From Anaerolineae bacterium (GTDB taxonomy: Bacteria; Chloroflexota; Anaerolineae; Aggregatilineales; UBA2796), in NCBI GenBank assembly GCA_020851855.1, contig JADZBY010000805.1:1-5196 (forward strand): DNA of 5,196 nt, written 5' to 3'. The position numbers were made by a program, and so were the translations under genes. The notes under the pieces are model-generated. The model had not been told where the DNA came from and ran no database searches. It saw nothing but the letters and a program-made list of their open reading frames with translations. Below, piece after piece: positions 1 to 5,196 of the stretch. Positions within the stretch are counted from its first letter, which is position 1. Each line of letters begins with the position of its first letter.

Positions 1-2
1 AG

Positions 3-134
3 CAGAATACCGACAAAGCCATCGAATGGTTTGAGAAAGCGGCCGAACAGGGCAATGAAGAAGCTATCAAAAACCTTGAGGCAGTCCGCGCATCACAGCA
101 AGATTCCAAAGAAGCTGCGGACAAACAAAAATAA
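3..134 (+). CDS. C-terminal end of a Sel1-repeat (TPR-like) protein, 5' truncated
   Basis: The frame starting at base 3 is open from the window edge to a TAA at 132-134 and gives 43 residues. It includes AIEWFEKAAEQGNEEAIKNL, which has the Sel1 spacing (A, then W/Y, then AA, then G, then A, then L), followed by a charged, Lys/Glu/Gln-rich tail ending in DKQK. Sel1 repeats form helical solenoids used for protein-protein contacts, often in the periplasm or envelope, and the repeat alone does not give a specific function. Only the last repeat is visible, so total length and any signal peptide are unknown. The gene converges on the iron-uptake operon and its GC (about 49%) matches the FecR flank rather than the GC-rich operon, so it is probably a resident neighbour and not part of the iron system. 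Confidence 0.8.
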   Translation, partial: QNTDKAIEWFEKAAEQGNEEAIKNLEAVRASQQDSKEAADKQK

Positions 135-148
135 CAGAATCCTCCAAT

Positions 149-183
149 TTGATGGCTCCCACGCTCCGCGTGAGAACCATCAA
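149..183 (-). terminator. Hairpin at the 3' end of the PepSY gene, possible operon terminator
   Basis: Arms 149-164 and 168-183 pair around a 3-base loop, with outer arms TTGATGG and CCATCAA and inner arms CACGC and GCGTG. On the plus strand there are two C-A mismatches (156/176 and 159/173). On minus-strand RNA these become G-U wobbles, so all 16 pairs can form. This asymmetry suggests that the structure serves the leftward operon. The stem includes the PepSY stop codon (180-182). No T-run follows on the minus strand (ATTGGAGG), so it is not a classic intrinsic terminator. It may instead protect the 3' end or act with Rho. Confidence 0.4.
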
Positions 184-1841
184 TGGTCATTCGGCCGGGT
201 CGCCGCAGGCTTATGCGGCACTGTGTCGCCATCGGCTTTGCGAATGGACCAGATGCTATCAGTAGGACCGTTCCTGATCCGGCGCGTGGTCGCGACTGCC
301 ATCCAGGCAAAGCACAGCGCGCCGATGAAGGCGACCACATCGACCCCGATAGTTGCCGCACTGCCATGCGCCCACATGCCCAACGCCGGGAATAGCACCG
401 CCAACAATGTAGTCAGCGGAATCGCCATCGTCGCAGCGGCACAAAGCCACAACAGATGCACGGCAGAACGCGCCGCGCCCCATGCAAAGGCCCATACGAC
501 CGAGCCAAAAAACACAGCGTAATAGATATATTCGTGCCAGTGGTTGAGGTCGTCCACGCGGCCATACAGCCACTTGGCCGCAACAATGGTAAGCGAAAGG
601 CCTGCGACGCAGCCGAGGCACACGCCCACGGTTCCAGCACCCAGCCAGTAGGTATCGCGGCGCTGCTCAGGTAGCTCGCCACCCTTGCGCGCCTTCTTGC
701 GGCGTGTCTCGATCCACAGCAAGTTGCCCGAATAGAACAACCATGCCCCGGAAAATCCGAGGAAGAAATAGGCCCACGTAATCGTCGCACCCTCATACTG
801 TCCGCTATGCAGGCCGTAGAATGTCTCTGACGCGCGCCGATCCGGATCCTGACGCGATGGACGTGTGCTGTCTTTGAGCAATTCGCCTGTCACAGCGCTG
901 AGCATCACGCCTCCAAGATGCGTATCTCCGACATAGCCGCGCTCGGCACCGGCAACTCTCACCGAAGCGGCCTTGTCTCCGATATTCTTGAAAATCATGA
1001 CTTTGGGCTCGAAATCGGGCACCTGTGCCTTGAGTCTTTGAAGCAACTGTGAGGGGGCCATCATTGCACCCGCCTCGCCGATCGGCTTTGGTGCTCTAAA
1101 TGGCTCATTATCGCGTTCGTCCAGGATTGCTTGCTTGCCGCCAAAAATAACGGCTTCTTGCAACGACCAGAGTTCGTGGCTAAGACTCAATGCGGTCGCG
1201 GTGATCGCCATCGCAATGTGAAATGGGAGTGCTGTAATTCCGACGACGTTGTGGGCGTCCAGCCACATGCGTTTAAGGTTCCTGCCGACACGCAGCGCAA
1301 GGAAATCCTTTACGAGCGACGGCAGCAGTACGATCACGCCGGCGATCAGCGCCACGCCGTAGAGCAGCGAGACCACACCCATGAAGTACGATCCCCAAGG
1401 TTCTGGAATCCCGATGCGCATGTGGATTGTATTGATGAACTCCGCCAGTTCGGACGGCTCCTCCTGCTTTGCCAGCAGCGAGCCGTCCGGCTTGAGCGTC
1501 GCCCACCAGTGGACGTGCCCATGCGGTTGACCCGCCTCATGTGACTCGTCCTCCTCCCACGTCACCCGGGCGGGCTCGTTCTCGTATCCCCGCAGATGCA
1601 GCTTGATCCCCTCCTCCCGCGCTTCAGGATGCGCGGCGGCAACTAATTCGAGGAGACGGGGCGCATCGTCCAAAGGAACCGCTGCCACCCCCACAGCAGG
1701 CGGTGACGCCCAGCGTGCGATGGGCTCCTGAAACATCGTGAGCGCGCCCGCATAGAAGGCGATGAACAGCGCAAAGCCGCAAGTAATGCCGGTCCATGTG
1801 TGAACAGTCTTGTAGAGCTTGATGATATCAGCGCGGATCAT
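180..1841 (-). CDS. PepSY-associated TM-helix protein, putative inner-membrane ferric-siderophore reductase
   Basis: This 553-residue inner-membrane protein shows the PepSY_TM architecture. TM1 is at about residues 16-37, just after the TVHTWTG motif with His14. A periplasmic PepSY-like loop follows (about 55-140). TM2 (153-175) comes after His140 in INTIHMRIG, and TM3 (200-221) carries DAHNVVG (His197) and PFHIA (His208). A second PepSY-like loop (about 260-345) leads to FYGLHSGQYEG (His345) and TM4 (351-375), ending at the basic LLWIETRRKK. Four more helices follow at about 399-420, 437-456, 461-488 and 496-517. The paired conserved histidines near membrane faces fit haem binding. Relatives FoxB and FpvG of Pseudomonas help reduce and release iron from siderophores in the periplasm; that role here is inferred. 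The start at 1841 is chosen because GAGGG precedes it and the in-frame ATG at 1877 would overlap the upstream gene. It is the last gene of the receptor operon, 7 bases after its neighbour. The loop at 101-111 is His-rich. Confidence 0.88.
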   Translation of the reverse strand: MIRADIIKLYKTVHTWTGITCGFALFIAFYAGALTMFQEPIARWASPPAVGVAAVPLDDAPRLLELVAAAHPEAREEGIKLHLRGYENEPARVTWEEDESHEAGQPHGHVHWWATLKPDGSLLAKQEEPSELAEFINTIHMRIGIPEPWGSYFMGVVSLLYGVALIAGVIVLLPSLVKDFLALRVGRNLKRMWLDAHNVVGITALPFHIAMAITATALSLSHELWSLQEAVIFGGKQAILDERDNEPFRAPKPIGEAGAMMAPSQLLQRLKAQVPDFEPKVMIFKNIGDKAASVRVAGAERGYVGDTHLGGVMLSAVTGELLKDSTRPSRQDPDRRASETFYGLHSGQYEGATITWAYFFLGFSGAWLFYSGNLLWIETRRKKARKGGELPEQRRDTYWLGAGTVGVCLGCVAGLSLTIVAAKWLYGRVDDLNHWHEYIYYAVFFGSVVWAFAWGAARSAVHLLWLCAAATMAIPLTTLLAVLFPALGMWAHGSAATIGVDVVAFIGALCFAWMAVATTRRIRNGPTDSIWSIRKADGDTVPHKPAATRPNDH

Positions 1842-1845
1842 ATTG

Positions 1846-1850
1846 CCCTC
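1846..1850 (-). promoter_or_regulatory. Ribosome binding site for the PepSY gene
   Basis: The minus strand reads GAGGG, then CAAT, then ATG. The Shine-Dalgarno overlaps the TGA stop (1851-1849) of the upstream small gene, so terminating ribosomes are placed at the next start. This supports the start at 1841 over the longer in-frame alternative at 1877. Confidence 0.65.
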
Positions 1851-2142
1851 ACACGAAGAAATAGAAGCGGCAGGCAAACAGCGCCGTGAAGGCGATCAGG
1901 TTCGCCGCGCCGAGCCACGCCCAAGCCGCGCGTCCACTGCGAAACAGGAAGCAGAAGCCGAACACCGCGACCCAGACGAACACTTCCAGATAGCGCATCA
2001 GCGAGTAGCGCCCACCCGGCGCATCGATGCCCCCCGGTCCCAGATAAGCGTAGAGGCCGACCAGCGAGAGCGCGAGGCCAAGTCCCAGGATGGCGCCAGC
2101 GCTGGCCTTTCCCCACCAATCGAGGCAGATTTCGTTCGCCAT
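1849..2142 (-). CDS. Small three-helix membrane protein of a siderophore-receptor operon (DUF3649-like position)
   Basis: The product has 97 residues. Three hydrophobic segments are visible, at about 13-34, 50-67 and 73-92. They are separated by a Gly/Pro-rich loop (YLGPGGIDAPGGRYS, 33-47) and by a basic turn FRSGRAAW (67-74). No signal peptide, cysteine pair or catalytic motif is evident. Small membrane proteins of this size commonly sit between TonB-dependent siderophore receptors and PepSY membrane proteins, annotated as DUF3649/DUF3325 or iron uptake proteins. The helix-RSxRAWLG-helix pattern resembles DUF3649, but I recognise this from memory and cannot confirm the family. The start at 2142 has a strong GGAGGA site 6 bases upstream; the in-frame ATG at 2214 would overlap the previous gene by 71 bases and lacks such support. 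It starts one base after the previous stop, so co-expression is nearly certain. Its function is unknown. Confidence 0.8.
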   Translation of the reverse strand: MANEICLDWWGKASAGAILGLGLALSLVGLYAYLGPGGIDAPGGRYSLMRYLEVFVWVAVFGFCFLFRSGRAAWAWLGAANLIAFTALFACRFYFFV

Positions 2143-2143
2143 G

Positions 2144-2410
2144 TCAGTTCCTCCGTCCTTTGCCGCGCAGCGCGGCGATGTAGGGGAAGGCGAACAGGCA
2201 GACCATCGCAACATGCAACGTTACGAAGAAGCCAGCCAAGGGCCGCAATACCGTGATCCATGCGGCAAGACCAGCCGCCAGCAGCAGGCCGCCCGCCACA
2301 AGGGCAGGCCTTCCCGGCAAAGCCTGCACCAGCCACTTTTGATTAGGGCTGGCGAGGTAAAGGTACACACAACCTGCTATAGTCAGCGCCAGCGCCGCAA
2401 AAACCAACAT
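2144..2410 (-). CDS. Small three-helix membrane protein following the receptor gene (DUF3325-like)
   Basis: The product has 88 residues. Hydrophobic segments lie at about 2-20, 36-55 and 58-81, with a polar loop SPNQKWL (21-27) after the first and a basic C-terminus (RGKGRRN) expected in the cytoplasm. Length, helix pattern and position immediately after a TonB-dependent siderophore receptor fit DUF3325-type proteins, which have no established biochemical role; the family match is from memory and tentative. The ATG lies only three bases after the receptor stop codon (TGA, 2416-2414), and no Shine-Dalgarno is visible upstream. Translation therefore probably depends on ribosomes finishing the receptor. 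GC content is as high as in the receptor barrel and the PepSY gene, so it belongs to the same cassette. A role in siderophore or iron transfer across the inner membrane, perhaps with the PepSY protein, is inferred from context only. Confidence 0.8.
   Translation of the reverse strand: MLVFAALALTIAGCVYLYLASPNQKWLVQALPGRPALVAGGLLLAAGLAAWITVLRPLAGFFVTLHVAMVCLFAFPYIAALRGKGRRN
2149..2154 (-). promoter_or_regulatory. Ribosome binding site for the 97-residue membrane protein
   Basis: GGAGGA lies on the minus strand with a 6-base spacer (ACTGAC) before the ATG at 2142. It is inside the last codons of the upstream small gene. It is the strongest Shine-Dalgarno in the operon and fixes this start against the upstream in-frame ATG at 2214. 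Confidence 0.75.
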
Positions 2411-2413
2411 GTC

Positions 2414-4897
2414 TCAGAAGCCGAATGTCGCGGAAAGCCAGAAGGTGCGCGGCGCGCCGAGCTGGACATACCTGAAGTTCGATGACGACCAATAGTCCTT
2501 GTTGAACACGTTATCGACATTAAAGCGGACCGTGATCGGTTTGTTGGTCCATCCCGCGTTGACGACATAACGCGCGCCGAGATCGACGACGGTCCATGAA
2601 GGGATCTTCAAGGTGTTGTTGCTGCTGACCAATTGATCGCCGGTGTAGGTGAAGCGGCCGGTCAGCGTCAGGCCTCGCAGGAACGGCGTATCCCACTCAC
2701 CGCCGACCACGGTCCGCACGACGGGAATGCCAGCTTCCCTGTTGCCGTCAAAGAGACCACCCTGGGTCTTCGTCTGCTGGCCGTCGATGTAGGTGAGCCC
2801 GCCCATCAGGCGAACGCCGGGCATGAGCTCGCCATAGGCGTTCAGCTCGATACCGCGATTGCGCTGCTCGCCGTCGAGCTTTTGCGTCGGCAGCGGCGTG
2901 CCGGCAACGCTGATCAGGTTGGGCTTGGCGATCTGGAACACCGCCAGCGTCGTCGTCACCGTTCCCCACTCGACCTTGGCGCCCGCTTCGTGCTGCTTGG
3001 CGACATAGGGTGCAAGTATCTCGCCGGCATTCGAAAATGCCGTGCCGACAATGGTTCCCCGCTCCAGATTTTCTATGTAGTTGGCGTAGAGCAAGACGTT
3101 CTGCCACGGCTTGACGACTAACCCGAGAGCCGAAGTCCATGCGTCGCTTTCATACCTGGAGGTCAGGGCGCCGGTCGCCCCGTTGAAACTTTTGGCATCC
3201 ACTTCCTGGTAGCGGATGCCTGCGGTGAACTGGATCTGCTCGTCGAGGATAGACAAGGTGTCGGCGATGCCGGTGCTGAAAACGCGGGTTTCGCTTAATT
3301 TCCTCGGATCGCCGGGATCACCGGCGAACACGGCGGCGCCAAATACCGGATTGTAGATGTTCGTGGTGTAGGTGAACGGGGTTGTCCTTTGCGCCTCTCC
3401 GGTCTCCATCGTGGACTGCGACAGGTTGAGGCTGACGACATGGTTCACCGGCCCGGTCACCGCCTTCGCCCTCAATCCACCCTGCATGGACAGCACGTCC
3501 CAGGAAAGATTCGTGTGCTCGACGTTAGCCCACCCATAAGTCCCGCTCGTATCGAGCAGCCTCGGTTGGTTCGGGCCTATGAGTGTGAGTTCCAGTTTCT
3601 GCTTGCCGATGGCGCCATAGGCCGTGACAGTCTCGGTAATGTCGACTTCGCCACGCAGCATAGCCCCCGTCAATCTGCTGGGTTGTTTGCTCCATGTGGG
3701 ATTAAGGCTGGTTCTGGCGTCGGGGGCTTTCGGAACGTGGACGATGCCGCCGCCGACACCGCTGACAACGAGCTGCTGTACGATCTGAGGATTGGCATGA
3801 TTCGACTGATGCGCGATATCGGCGGATACCCGGACACGCTCGCCGCGATAGTCCAGATTGAGCGCCCCCAAACCCACTTCTGCGGAGACAGGTGCCACCG
3901 GCGTATCGCCCTTGCGGTATGCGCCGTTGAAGCGGATACCGAACTGATTCCCTGCGCCGAAGCGGCGGCCGACATCGAGATGAGCGCCAAGCTGAGAGCG
4001 GGAGCCATACCGCGCGGTCAGCTGGGTCAGCGGTTCGTCGCCGGCCTGCTTGGTGACGAGATTATACGAGCCGCCGATACCGCCTGCCCCGGACGCCGCC
4101 ATGCCGTTCAGCAGGGCGCTCGGCCCCAACAGCACCTCGACGCGCTCCATGTAATCCATGTCCGGCGTCCGCAACGGGGCCATGCCCGCCAACCCGTTCA
4201 GACTACCGGTGCCAGCTGACAGGGTGTTCGAGAAACCCCGAATAGTTAATGAGCCGTCTTCATCGCTTGCGCTGTTTTGTTTCGTCAGTATCGACGGAAC
4301 ATTCGCTAGAACATCCTGAACGGTCCGCGCCTGTTGATCCTGGATCGTCTTGTTCGTGTAGTTGATGACGCTGAACGGCGTATCCATCACGTCCTTGTTG
4401 CCGAGCATCCCGACTTGCCCACCACGGGCGACCTGACCACCTGCATAGGCCGGAGGCAATTCACCAGGTACAGCGTCAGCAGTCACGGTCATCAGTGGCA
4501 ATGTCATGGCCCCACTCTCAGACGGTGCCAGCTCGATCGTTACAGAATTGCTGCCGGTAAAACGCGCAGCCAGTCCGCTACCGTCGAGCAGTCGTCGCAA
4601 TGCTTCACGAACGGAGTAATTCCCTTTGAGCGCAGGTGCGGTATGGTTGAAGGTAGATTGTTCGGTATAGAGTACCTGCAAGCCTGTGACTGCTGAAAGA
4701 TCGGCAATAGCCTGAGGCAGAGATTTGGCAGGAATATTGAATGGATAGATCTGTTCTGTCTGCGATGTTGCGGATGACGAGTTTGGGTTATCGGTCTGAG
4801 CCAGTACGGATGTTGTTTGTGTCGGTACTGCGGTGATAATAGCCATCAATATGCAGTGTTTTATCTGAGTATTTATCTTTTTTATATTGAATTTCAT
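2414..4897 (-). CDS. TonB-dependent ferric-siderophore receptor with STN signalling domain (FecA/FpvA/FoxA type)
   Basis: This outer-membrane receptor of 827 residues is a normal length for a transducer-type siderophore receptor. Residues 1-33 form a signal peptide (basic MKFNIKKINTQIK, then a hydrophobic core, with likely cleavage after VLA). Residues 51-123 are the STN domain (FNIPAKSLPQAIADLS, then LQVLYTEQ, then SVREALRRLLDGSGL). A TonB-box-like stretch, PLMTVTAD, is at 134-141. The plug spans about 165-285, with DTPFSVINYT, LTIRGFS and the MERVEVLLGPSALLNG motif (250-265). The 22-strand barrel fills the rest, with DNVFNKDYW near the end and a C-terminal phenylalanine (SATFGF), the usual BAM insertion signal. 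STN domains contact the periplasmic part of FecR-family proteins, and such a gene lies directly upstream. The ligand is unknown; this plug type is common in hydroxamate receptors. The start at 4897 has AGGGAG 5 bases upstream. The first 90 or so codons are about 48% GC or lower, while the plug and barrel reach 60-75%, suggesting a mosaic gene. No frameshift is seen. Confidence 0.95.
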   Translation of the reverse strand: MKFNIKKINTQIKHCILMAIITAVPTQTTSVLAQTDNPNSSSATSQTEQIYPFNIPAKSLPQAIADLSAVTGLQVLYTEQSTFNHTAPALKGNYSVREALRRLLDGSGLAARFTGSNSVTIELAPSESGAMTLPLMTVTADAVPGELPPAYAGGQVARGGQVGMLGNKDVMDTPFSVINYTNKTIQDQQARTVQDVLANVPSILTKQNSASDEDGSLTIRGFSNTLSAGTGSLNGLAGMAPLRTPDMDYMERVEVLLGPSALLNGMAASGAGGIGGSYNLVTKQAGDEPLTQLTARYGSRSQLGAHLDVGRRFGAGNQFGIRFNGAYRKGDTPVAPVSAEVGLGALNLDYRGERVRVSADIAHQSNHANPQIVQQLVVSGVGGGIVHVPKAPDARTSLNPTWSKQPSRLTGAMLRGEVDITETVTAYGAIGKQKLELTLIGPNQPRLLDTSGTYGWANVEHTNLSWDVLSMQGGLRAKAVTGPVNHVVSLNLSQSTMETGEAQRTTPFTYTTNIYNPVFGAAVFAGDPGDPRKLSETRVFSTGIADTLSILDEQIQFTAGIRYQEVDAKSFNGATGALTSRYESDAWTSALGLVVKPWQNVLLYANYIENLERGTIVGTAFSNAGEILAPYVAKQHEAGAKVEWGTVTTTLAVFQIAKPNLISVAGTPLPTQKLDGEQRNRGIELNAYGELMPGVRLMGGLTYIDGQQTKTQGGLFDGNREAGIPVVRTVVGGEWDTPFLRGLTLTGRFTYTGDQLVSSNNTLKIPSWTVVDLGARYVVNAGWTNKPITVRFNVDNVFNKDYWSSSNFRYVQLGAPRTFWLSATFGF

Positions 4898-4902
4898 TGG
4901 CG

Positions 4903-4908
4903 CTCCCT
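4903..4908 (-). promoter_or_regulatory. Receptor Shine-Dalgarno, partly inside the inverted repeat
   Basis: The minus strand reads AGGGAG, then a 5-base spacer CGCCA, then the receptor ATG at 4897. Four of its six bases (AGGG, 4908-4905) form the base of the left arm of the long inverted repeat, so they would be paired in any transcript that contains both arms. This supports the chosen start and suggests structural control of translation. Confidence 0.7.
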
Positions 4909-4971
4909 GTCGTTACGTCTTATCCATAAATGTGAATCAAACGCATTTATGGATAAGACGTAACGACAGGG
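4905..4971. repeat. Perfect 28-bp inverted repeat (11-base loop) between the FecR and receptor genes
   Basis: The left arm is 4905-4932 and the right arm 4944-4971. They are exact reverse complements over 28 bases; the left arm starts CCCTGTCGTTACG and ends CATAAATG. The loop is 4933-4943. The sequences outside the arms differ, apart from possible wobble pairs at the edges. The repeat lies wholly in the gap between the FecR stop and the receptor start, and its receptor-proximal arm holds most of the receptor's ribosome binding site. No T-run follows on either strand, so it does not look like an intrinsic terminator. Possible roles are an RNA hairpin that blocks receptor translation from read-through FecR transcripts, a protein-binding site, or the relic of a small mobile repeat. 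Confidence 0.9.
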
Positions 4972-4982
4972 GGTAACCCCCC
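4969..4982 (-). other. Small G/C hairpin overlapping the base of the long inverted repeat
   Basis: On the minus strand six G (4982-4977), TTA (4976-4974) and five C (4973-4969) form a hairpin with five G-C pairs. The C residues at 4971-4969 are the same ones that pair with the GGG of the receptor Shine-Dalgarno in the long hairpin, so the two structures exclude each other at that point. No U-run follows, so it is not a convincing FecR terminator. Confidence 0.4.
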
Positions 4983-5024
4983 AGTCCGGGAGAAAATTTT
5001 TTGGAGCAGTGGGTGAGCCGCCCG

Positions 5025-5196
5025 TCAGTGGATCAGTACTAAATAATCGGTCAGGCGAAGCAAATGTACAGGCAGGGTGTTGATCATGACATCCAGTGCT
5101 GTATCAGGTTCGTCGGTGGAAAATACACCACTGACCTTCAAGGCTTTCAGTTTCTGATTGGTGATAAAAATACGGCCGTGACGATGGCGATTGAGG
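5025..5196 (-). CDS. FecR-family anti-sigma/transducer protein, C-terminal 56 residues (5' end outside window)
   Basis: The minus-strand frame is open from the window edge to a TGA at 5027-5025. The 56 visible residues include KLKALKVSGVFSTDEPDTAL and end LPVHLLRLTDYLVLIH. This is the usual end of FecR/PupR-type proteins: a beta strand with V-x-G-V/F, then a D-x-P-x-x-A-L helix, then a final strand rich in L, T, D and V. In the family, the N-terminal cytoplasmic region controls an ECF sigma factor, one helix crosses the inner membrane, and this C-terminal periplasmic domain contacts the receptor STN domain. The gene sits 127 bp upstream of the STN-bearing receptor in the same direction, as in fecIRA loci. 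The cytoplasmic and membrane parts and the expected sigma-factor gene lie to the right of the window. GC is about 45%, like the receptor N-terminus. Confidence 0.88.
   Translation of the reverse strand, partial: LNRHRHGRIFITNQKLKALKVSGVFSTDEPDTALDVMINTLPVHLLRLTDYLVLIH

Larger units (their letters stand above)
180..4560. other. GC-rich segment (probable acquired receptor-accessory cassette)
   Basis: Hand counts give about 65-67% GC around 1921-2100, 68% over 3961-4200 and 56% over 4261-4620. The values are 48% over 4621-4860, 45% over 5041-5160 and 49% over 1-120. The segment covers the PepSY gene, both small genes and the receptor barrel and plug, and fades out near the junction of the STN domain with the plug. 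No transposase, direct repeat or attachment site is seen at either edge, so the boundaries are approximate. Confidence 0.45.

Noticed and set aside
31..522. Plus-strand open frame of 163 codons spanning the end of the Sel1 gene and the PepSY gene
   Set aside because: It is a different frame from the Sel1 repeat and antisense to the PepSY gene. Its protein is low-complexity, basic and unlike any family, and no ribosome binding site is evident.
1842..1877. Upstream in-frame start for the PepSY gene at 1877
   Set aside because: It would add 12 residues overlapping the preceding small gene. The start at 1841 has GAGGG nearby, and the IIKLYKTVHTWTG beginning is typical of the family.
2143..2214. 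Upstream in-frame start at 2214 for the 97-residue membrane protein
   Set aside because: It would overlap the previous small gene by 71 bases, and its extra 24 residues are Ser/Pro/Arg/Cys-rich and unlike a membrane protein start. GGAGGA marks the start at 2142.
3389..4219. 276-codon plus-strand frame opposite the receptor gene
   Set aside because: It is antisense to the receptor barrel and plug, where high GC makes long shadow frames common. The sequence has no recognisable domain, signal peptide or sensible composition.
4905..4971. Inverted repeat as a sequencing or amplification fold-back artefact
   Set aside because: A fold-back chimera would keep complementarity outward into flanking genes. 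Here it stops sharply, with a receptor start on one side and a FecR end on the other.
4905..4971. Inverted repeat as insertion-sequence ends or an intrinsic terminator
   Set aside because: Only 11 bases separate the arms, so no transposase is enclosed, and no target duplication is seen. No T-run follows the stem on either strand. A non-autonomous mobile repeat remains possible but needs genome-wide copies to show it.
4898..5024. Sigma-70 promoter for the receptor (for example TTGATT near the loop)
   Set aside because: No -10 box at proper spacing matches the consensus well. The best alternatives share only about half the consensus bases, so none is listed as a feature.

Overview
The window carries most of an iron-siderophore uptake locus of the FecI/FecR/FecA (cell-surface signalling) type from a Gram-negative, probably proteobacterial, genome. 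TonB-dependent receptors, STN transducer domains and FecR regulators are outer-membrane and envelope systems. The flanks are moderate in GC (about 45-49% by hand count), and many FecIR-linked receptors occur in betaproteobacteria such as Nitrosomonas, but that genus is only a guess. The central part is clearly GC-richer (about 60-68%) and looks more like an alphaproteobacterial or xanthomonad sequence.

Layout, left to right: (1) positions 3-134, plus strand, the C-terminal end of a Sel1-repeat protein. (2) Positions 135-179, a short convergent gap holding most of a hairpin that overlaps the stop codon of the next gene. (3) A four-gene operon on the minus strand, read right to left: an 827-residue TonB-dependent receptor with an N-terminal STN signalling domain (4897-2414), two small three-helix membrane proteins (2410-2144 and 2142-1849), and a 553-residue PepSY-associated transmembrane protein (1841-180). 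Gaps between these genes are 3, 1 and 7 bases, so they are almost certainly co-transcribed and partly translationally coupled. (4) Positions 4898-5024, a 127-bp gap with a perfect 28-bp inverted repeat. (5) Positions 5025-5196, minus strand, the C-terminal 56 residues of a FecR-family anti-sigma regulator. Its sigma factor would lie beyond the right edge.

How it should work: the receptor binds a ferric siderophore at the outer membrane and passes the signal through its STN domain to the FecR C-terminal domain in the periplasm. FecR then releases or activates an ECF sigma factor, which should transcribe the receptor operon. The PepSY membrane protein probably helps release iron from the imported complex, by analogy with FoxB and FpvG. 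The two small membrane proteins have no established function.

The two most interesting signals are the long perfect inverted repeat, one arm of which contains most of the receptor's Shine-Dalgarno sequence, and the compositional break inside the receptor gene. The break suggests that a GC-rich receptor-and-accessory cassette was joined behind a resident FecR and STN module.
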